Shown piece after piece: positions 14,279 to 16,601 of a DNA stretch of 16,601 bases (position 1 is the first letter of the stretch; each line of letters starts with the position of its first letter). Under the pieces are notes generated by a model. That model did not search any database. It saw nothing but the letters and a program-made list of their open reading frames with translations, and had not been told where the DNA came from. The position numbers and the translations under genes are program-made. Location: positions 1-16,601 of the forward strand of contig JBBIRB010000055.1 of assembly GCA_037442025.1 (NCBI GenBank), written 5' to 3'. The stretch comes from UBA2287 sp037442025. GTDB lineage: Bacteria > Bacteroidota > Bacteroidia > Bacteroidales > Tenuifilaceae.

Positions 14279-15394
14279 ATGCGAACAATAATTTATTTAA
14301 TACAGAAGGAGTTTCTTCAAATTTTCAGGAATCGGACTATGCTTCCTGTAATATTTATAGTTCCCATTATACAGCTTCTTGTATTGGCCAATGCGGCAAC
14401 CATGGAGATGAAGAGTATAAAAATGGCTATTGTTGATGCCGACAGAAGCGTACAATCGCGCCAGCTCGTTTCTCGATTCGAGGGATCGCCTTTTTACAAG
14501 TTAACCCACTCAAACCAATCGGTCGAAAAAACGATAGAGTGGATAAACAGCGGTGAGGTCGATGCAATTCTTGTGGTTCCTAATACCTTTTCGCTTTCGT
14601 TGGCTACAGGGCAAACTACGGAAGTACAGCTGCTTGTTAATGCTATAAATGCTACGGCAGCCGGATTAATTAATGTTTACACATCCTCAATAGTTTCGCA
14701 GTATTCGGGTAGTTTAGTCATTAGTGTAATCGATATGTCGGCTTCAGTTCCAAGTGTAATAAAAACCATACCTCGGTATTGGTACAATCCGCAGCTAAAC
14801 TATTCGCACTTTATGGTTCCCGGAATTCTGGTAATTCTGGTTACCATAATTGGCATGTTTCTAACAGCAATTAACTTGGTACGCGAAAAGGAGATGGGTA
14901 CCATTGAGCAAATAAATGTTACACCCATAAAAAAATACGAGTTTATAATTGGAAAACTTATTCCGTTTTGGATTATTGGGTTAGTTGAACTGGGTTTTGG
15001 GCTAACCATAGGCAAACTCATTTTCGATATTCCTATTGAAGGCAGTTTACTTACACTTTTCGGCTTTGCCGCCATTTATTTGTTAGTGGCATTAAGCGTA
15101 GGACTTTACATGTCCATTCTTGCAGCTTCGCAGCAGCAGGTAATGTTTATGGCTTTTTTCTTTGCAGTTGTTTTTATTCTAATGAGCGGCATTTTTACAC
15201 CTACCGAGAGCATGCCCAATTGGGCACAGCAATTCAACAGGTTAAACCCATTGTACTATTTTATGCGAGTAATTAGAATGATTCTTGTAAAAGGTGCTCA
15301 CTTTAAGGAGATTGCAAAGGAATTTATGGCAATTTCGGTATTGGCCATAACAGCGTTAACACTTGCCATTGGCAGGTTAAGGAAAACGGTATAG
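14279..15394 (+). CDS. ABC-2 type permease 2 (YbhR/YbhS-like)
   Basis: A 371-residue permease with the same layout as its neighbour: an N-terminal helix (about 18-38), an extracytoplasmic domain (about 40-170) and five C-terminal helices. The coupling segment contains VREKEMGTIEQINVTPIKK. I chose the ATG at 14279, seven bases after the upstream stop. An in-frame TTG at 14264 would add five residues and overlap the upstream gene by eight bases, but it adds no conserved sequence. The KEFLQIFRNRTML segment sits at the expected distance from the ATG. It is the last gene of the operon. Its stop is five bases from the stop of the convergent methyltransferase remnant, leaving no room for a dedicated terminator. 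Confidence 0.9.
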   Translation: MRTIIYLIQKEFLQIFRNRTMLPVIFIVPIIQLLVLANAATMEMKSIKMAIVDADRSVQSRQLVSRFEGSPFYKLTHSNQSVEKTIEWINSGEVDAILVVPNTFSLSLATGQTTEVQLLVNAINATAAGLINVYTSSIVSQYSGSLVISVIDMSASVPSVIKTIPRYWYNPQLNYSHFMVPGILVILVTIIGMFLTAINLVREKEMGTIEQINVTPIKKYEFIIGKLIPFWIIGLVELGFGLTIGKLIFDIPIEGSLLTLFGFAAIYLLVALSVGLYMSILAASQQQVMFMAFFFAVVFILMSGIFTPTESMPNWAQQFNRLNPLYYFMRVIRMILVKGAHFKEIAKEFMAISVLAITALTLAIGRLRKTV

Positions 15395-15399
15395 TTTAA

Positions 15400-15597
15400 T
15401 TAGTTTTTGGTTGCTATTAGGGTGTACGATGGCGAAATGAAAAGGAACCTTCTTCCTATTAACGCCATTTTTAAATTAAGAACCCATTTTATTAGGTTGA
15501 CCATTATATTTTTAGAATAGGAGTAAAAGTTGTTCTCAAATTTTACTTCAAATCCTAATTCTTTGAGTTGATTTTTTAATTGATCCGTATTAATTAA
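15400..15597 (-). pseudogene. 3' remnant of a SAM-dependent methyltransferase gene
   Basis: The minus strand is open from the insertion-sequence boundary to a TAA at 15400-15402 and encodes about 65 residues. The peptide includes LKNQLKELGFEVKFENN, a NFYSYSKNIM segment, and the end GRRFLFISPSYTLIATKN. A helix followed by G-F-E-V and a terminal strand ending YTLIATK is typical of the C-terminus of class I SAM-dependent methyltransferases. It has no start codon of its own at a sensible place and runs straight into the terminal inverted repeat of the IS. The most economical reading is a gene interrupted by the insertion, with its 5' part beyond the right edge. It is too short to identify the substrate. 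Confidence 0.6.
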
Positions 15598-15620
15598 ATA
15601 TGATTATCCGTTATTGTACC
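15598..15620 (+). repeat. Terminal inverted repeat of the IS, left in window
   Basis: It begins ATATGATTATCCG. The first 13 bases match the other end perfectly, and 20 of 23 match overall (mismatches at positions 14, 15 and 17). It overlaps the transposase stop codon. Confidence 0.88.
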
Positions 15621-16545
15621 TAAACTTTCCATACCAAGTATCTTCAACAGCTGCAACCATCAGCCTATCAAACAGATTAACCCCAAAATAACGTCTATTT
15701 GTTTTATAGCAAAATTCGTTCAAGTAGTTTTGTAAATATTCGTTCTTTGTTTGATGGTTTATACCAAGCAGAGTTCGCTTCGCATTACTTATCATCGTAT
15801 GAACCCACGGCAGAGCCTTGGAGGCCTCTTTCGGTGGAACAATCTTTTTTATGTGCTTTGCGCTCACCTCTTTTATCCGGCTAAACCCTCGCCAGCCATC
15901 GCTCTTAATGGTGACGTTGGGGGTTGCGTACGCCGAGAGGGTATCGTTCATGGTGGTGGCCGAGGAATTAGGGATGACGACCATCCTGACGTACCGAAAG
16001 GCGGATGGCTTTTTGTGATTTCTCGGGCGTCCCCTTTTGGGGTCAACCTTTGCCATTACGAGTACCTTGCTTTGCTCCTGGCTACCACGGCCACGCTTGG
16101 TGGGTTCATCAGAGGAATCGTCGCTGTGCGTTTTGAAGAATGCATCGTCCAGCTCCACAACGCCATCAAGATCGTACTTGTCGTCCCTTAGCCCCATAAT
16201 GGCTCTTATCTTATGCATCATCGTCCAAATGGGTTCATAACGGTTATGATCCAGCTGGCGCTGCACCTCAGCAGCAGATACACCCTTCTTGGTCATAGAC
16301 ATGAGGTAAATCGTGTAGAGCCAATACTGGTAAGGCAGCTTGGAGAACTGCATGACTGTCCCGCTTCGAAGCGTGGTTCTATAGCCACACTCCTTGCAAT
16401 CATGGGACCTGTGTGCTTTATTCCAATAGTGTGAAGTATGGCCGCATCGTGCGCAAACAATGCCTTTTTTCTCTTTTACCATCCTGAAATGCTGTATGCA
16501 ACTTTCTTCATCAGGATGCTGTTTGACAAAATCTATAAATTTCAT
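15604..16545 (-). CDS. IS1595-family transposase
   Basis: A 313-residue transposase that cuts and joins the element's ends. An N-terminal zinc ribbon (C31, C34, C50, C53) is followed by a helical DNA-binding region (about 60-120) and the ISXO2-like/DDE_Tnp_IS1595 catalytic domain. Candidate acidic residues are D133 in VELDDAF, D216 in IKSDGWRGF and E277 in YLNEFCYKTNRR. The HTMISNAKRTLLG segment (249-261) precedes the last motif as in Bacteroidota relatives. A longer reading from an ATG at 16597-16599 adds 18 residues but starts inside the terminal repeat and upstream of the -7 box. I therefore prefer the ATG at 16543-16545, which opens into MKFIDFVKQHPDEESC. No frameshift or internal stop is seen, so it looks intact. 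Confidence 0.9.
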   Translation of the reverse strand: MKFIDFVKQHPDEESCIQHFRMVKEKKGIVCARCGHTSHYWNKAHRSHDCKECGYRTTLRSGTVMQFSKLPYQYWLYTIYLMSMTKKGVSAAEVQRQLDHNRYEPIWTMMHKIRAIMGLRDDKYDLDGVVELDDAFFKTHSDDSSDEPTKRGRGSQEQSKVLVMAKVDPKRGRPRNHKKPSAFRYVRMVVIPNSSATTMNDTLSAYATPNVTIKSDGWRGFSRIKEVSAKHIKKIVPPKEASKALPWVHTMISNAKRTLLGINHQTKNEYLQNYLNEFCYKTNRRYFGVNLFDRLMVAAVEDTWYGKFRYNNG

Positions 16546-16562
16546 TTTCAATAAATTTTGTA

Positions 16563-16570
16563 CAAATATA
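16563..16570 (-). promoter_or_regulatory. Candidate -7 box (TATATTTG) of the transposase
   Basis: TATATTTG on the minus strand fits TAnnTTTG exactly and lies 17 bases upstream of the preferred transposase ATG, between the terminal repeat and the gene. A -33 element would fall within the terminal repeat, where no clear TTTG exists. Confidence 0.5.
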
Positions 16571-16578
16571 ATCTTTTT

Positions 16579-16601
16579 GGTACATTGGCGGATAATCATA
16601 T
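16579..16601 (-). repeat. Terminal inverted repeat of the IS, right in window
   Basis: It ends CGGATAATCATAT at the last base of the window and is the inverted partner of the repeat at 15598-15620. If the true repeat is longer it continues beyond the edge, but the left copy shows no matching extension that could be tested here. Confidence 0.85.

Larger units (their letters stand above)
15598..16601 (-). mobile_element. IS1595-family insertion sequence, about 1004 bp
   Basis: The element is bounded by inverted repeats of 23 bp (20 identical), ATATGATTATCCG... at 15598-15620 and its complement at 16579-16601. One transposase gene fills almost the whole interval; its stop lies inside the left repeat. 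The family is assigned from the transposase. Its right end coincides exactly with the last base of the window, so the right flank and any target duplication cannot be seen. The left-flank octamer TTAATTAA (15590-15597) is the candidate 8-bp duplication. The insertion cut the methyltransferase gene. The coding DNA appears richer in G+C than the adjacent efflux operon, consistent with recent arrival. Confidence 0.88.

Noticed and set aside
15751..16191. 146-residue plus-strand open frame inside the IS
   Set aside because: It lies fully antisense to the well-supported transposase gene, has no recognisable domain, and is explained by the higher G+C and codon pattern of the opposite strand.
16546..16599. 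Transposase start at the ATG inside the terminal repeat
   Set aside because: That ATG precedes the exact TATATTTG box at 16563-16570, and the added 18 residues are not part of the zinc-ribbon domain. Read-in transcripts could still use it.

Overview
The window looks like chromosomal DNA of a Bacteroidota bacterium, most likely an anaerobic Bacteroidales-type lineage. This is inferred from AT-rich DNA, -7 promoter boxes of the TAnnTTTG type upstream of several genes, scarce Shine-Dalgarno sequences, and family content (a DUF4301 protein, a bacterial deoxyhypusine-synthase-like protein, a fused DmsB-DmsC-type protein, an IS1595-type transposase). No rRNA, tRNA, CRISPR array, phage module or replication origin was seen. 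The sequence starts inside a heptamer tandem repeat and stops exactly at the outer end of an insertion sequence, so it is probably a contig broken at repeats on both sides.

Bases 1-5476 hold unlinked housekeeping-type genes: a secreted M28 zinc aminopeptidase with a PA domain (-), a UPF0316/DUF2179 membrane protein (+), a deoxyhypusine-synthase-family enzyme with an altered substrate pocket (+), a DUF4301 protein (-) and a stand-alone PAS-domain protein (-). A strong bidirectional terminator separates the convergent DHS-like and DUF4301 genes. Between DUF4301 and the PAS gene lies a 90-bp array of three 30-bp hairpin units followed by several short degenerate direct repeats.

Bases 5548-8526 hold a cystathionine-synthase-family PLP enzyme whose stop codon overlaps the start of a fused four-cluster ferredoxin/DmsC-like membrane protein. 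No molybdopterin catalytic subunit is in the window. A possible structured leader RNA then precedes a small DUF5684 membrane protein, which ends in a strong terminator.

Bases 8625-15394 are a compact seven-gene efflux operon: TetR regulator, TolC-like outer-membrane channel, HlyD-type adaptor, two ABC ATPases and two ABC-2 permeases. A perfect 7-bp inverted repeat ends three bases before the tetR start. The order resembles the E. coli cecR/ybhGFSR region, but with its own TolC-like channel and with the double-ATPase YbhF represented by two separate genes. The two ATPases are complementary: the first has lost its Q-loop Gln and H-loop His, the second has a non-canonical signature motif. Together they should form one canonical and one degenerate ATP site.

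The operon ends five bases from the stop of a convergent methyltransferase remnant. That remnant is cut off at its 5' side by a 1004-bp IS1595-family element (15598-16601) with 23-bp imperfect terminal inverted repeats. No clearly new defence or biosynthetic system is visible. The points most worth checking are the asymmetric ATPase pair, the remodelled DHS-like active site, the coupling of a sulfur-amino-acid PLP enzyme to a DmsBC fusion, and the possible leader RNA before the DUF5684 gene.
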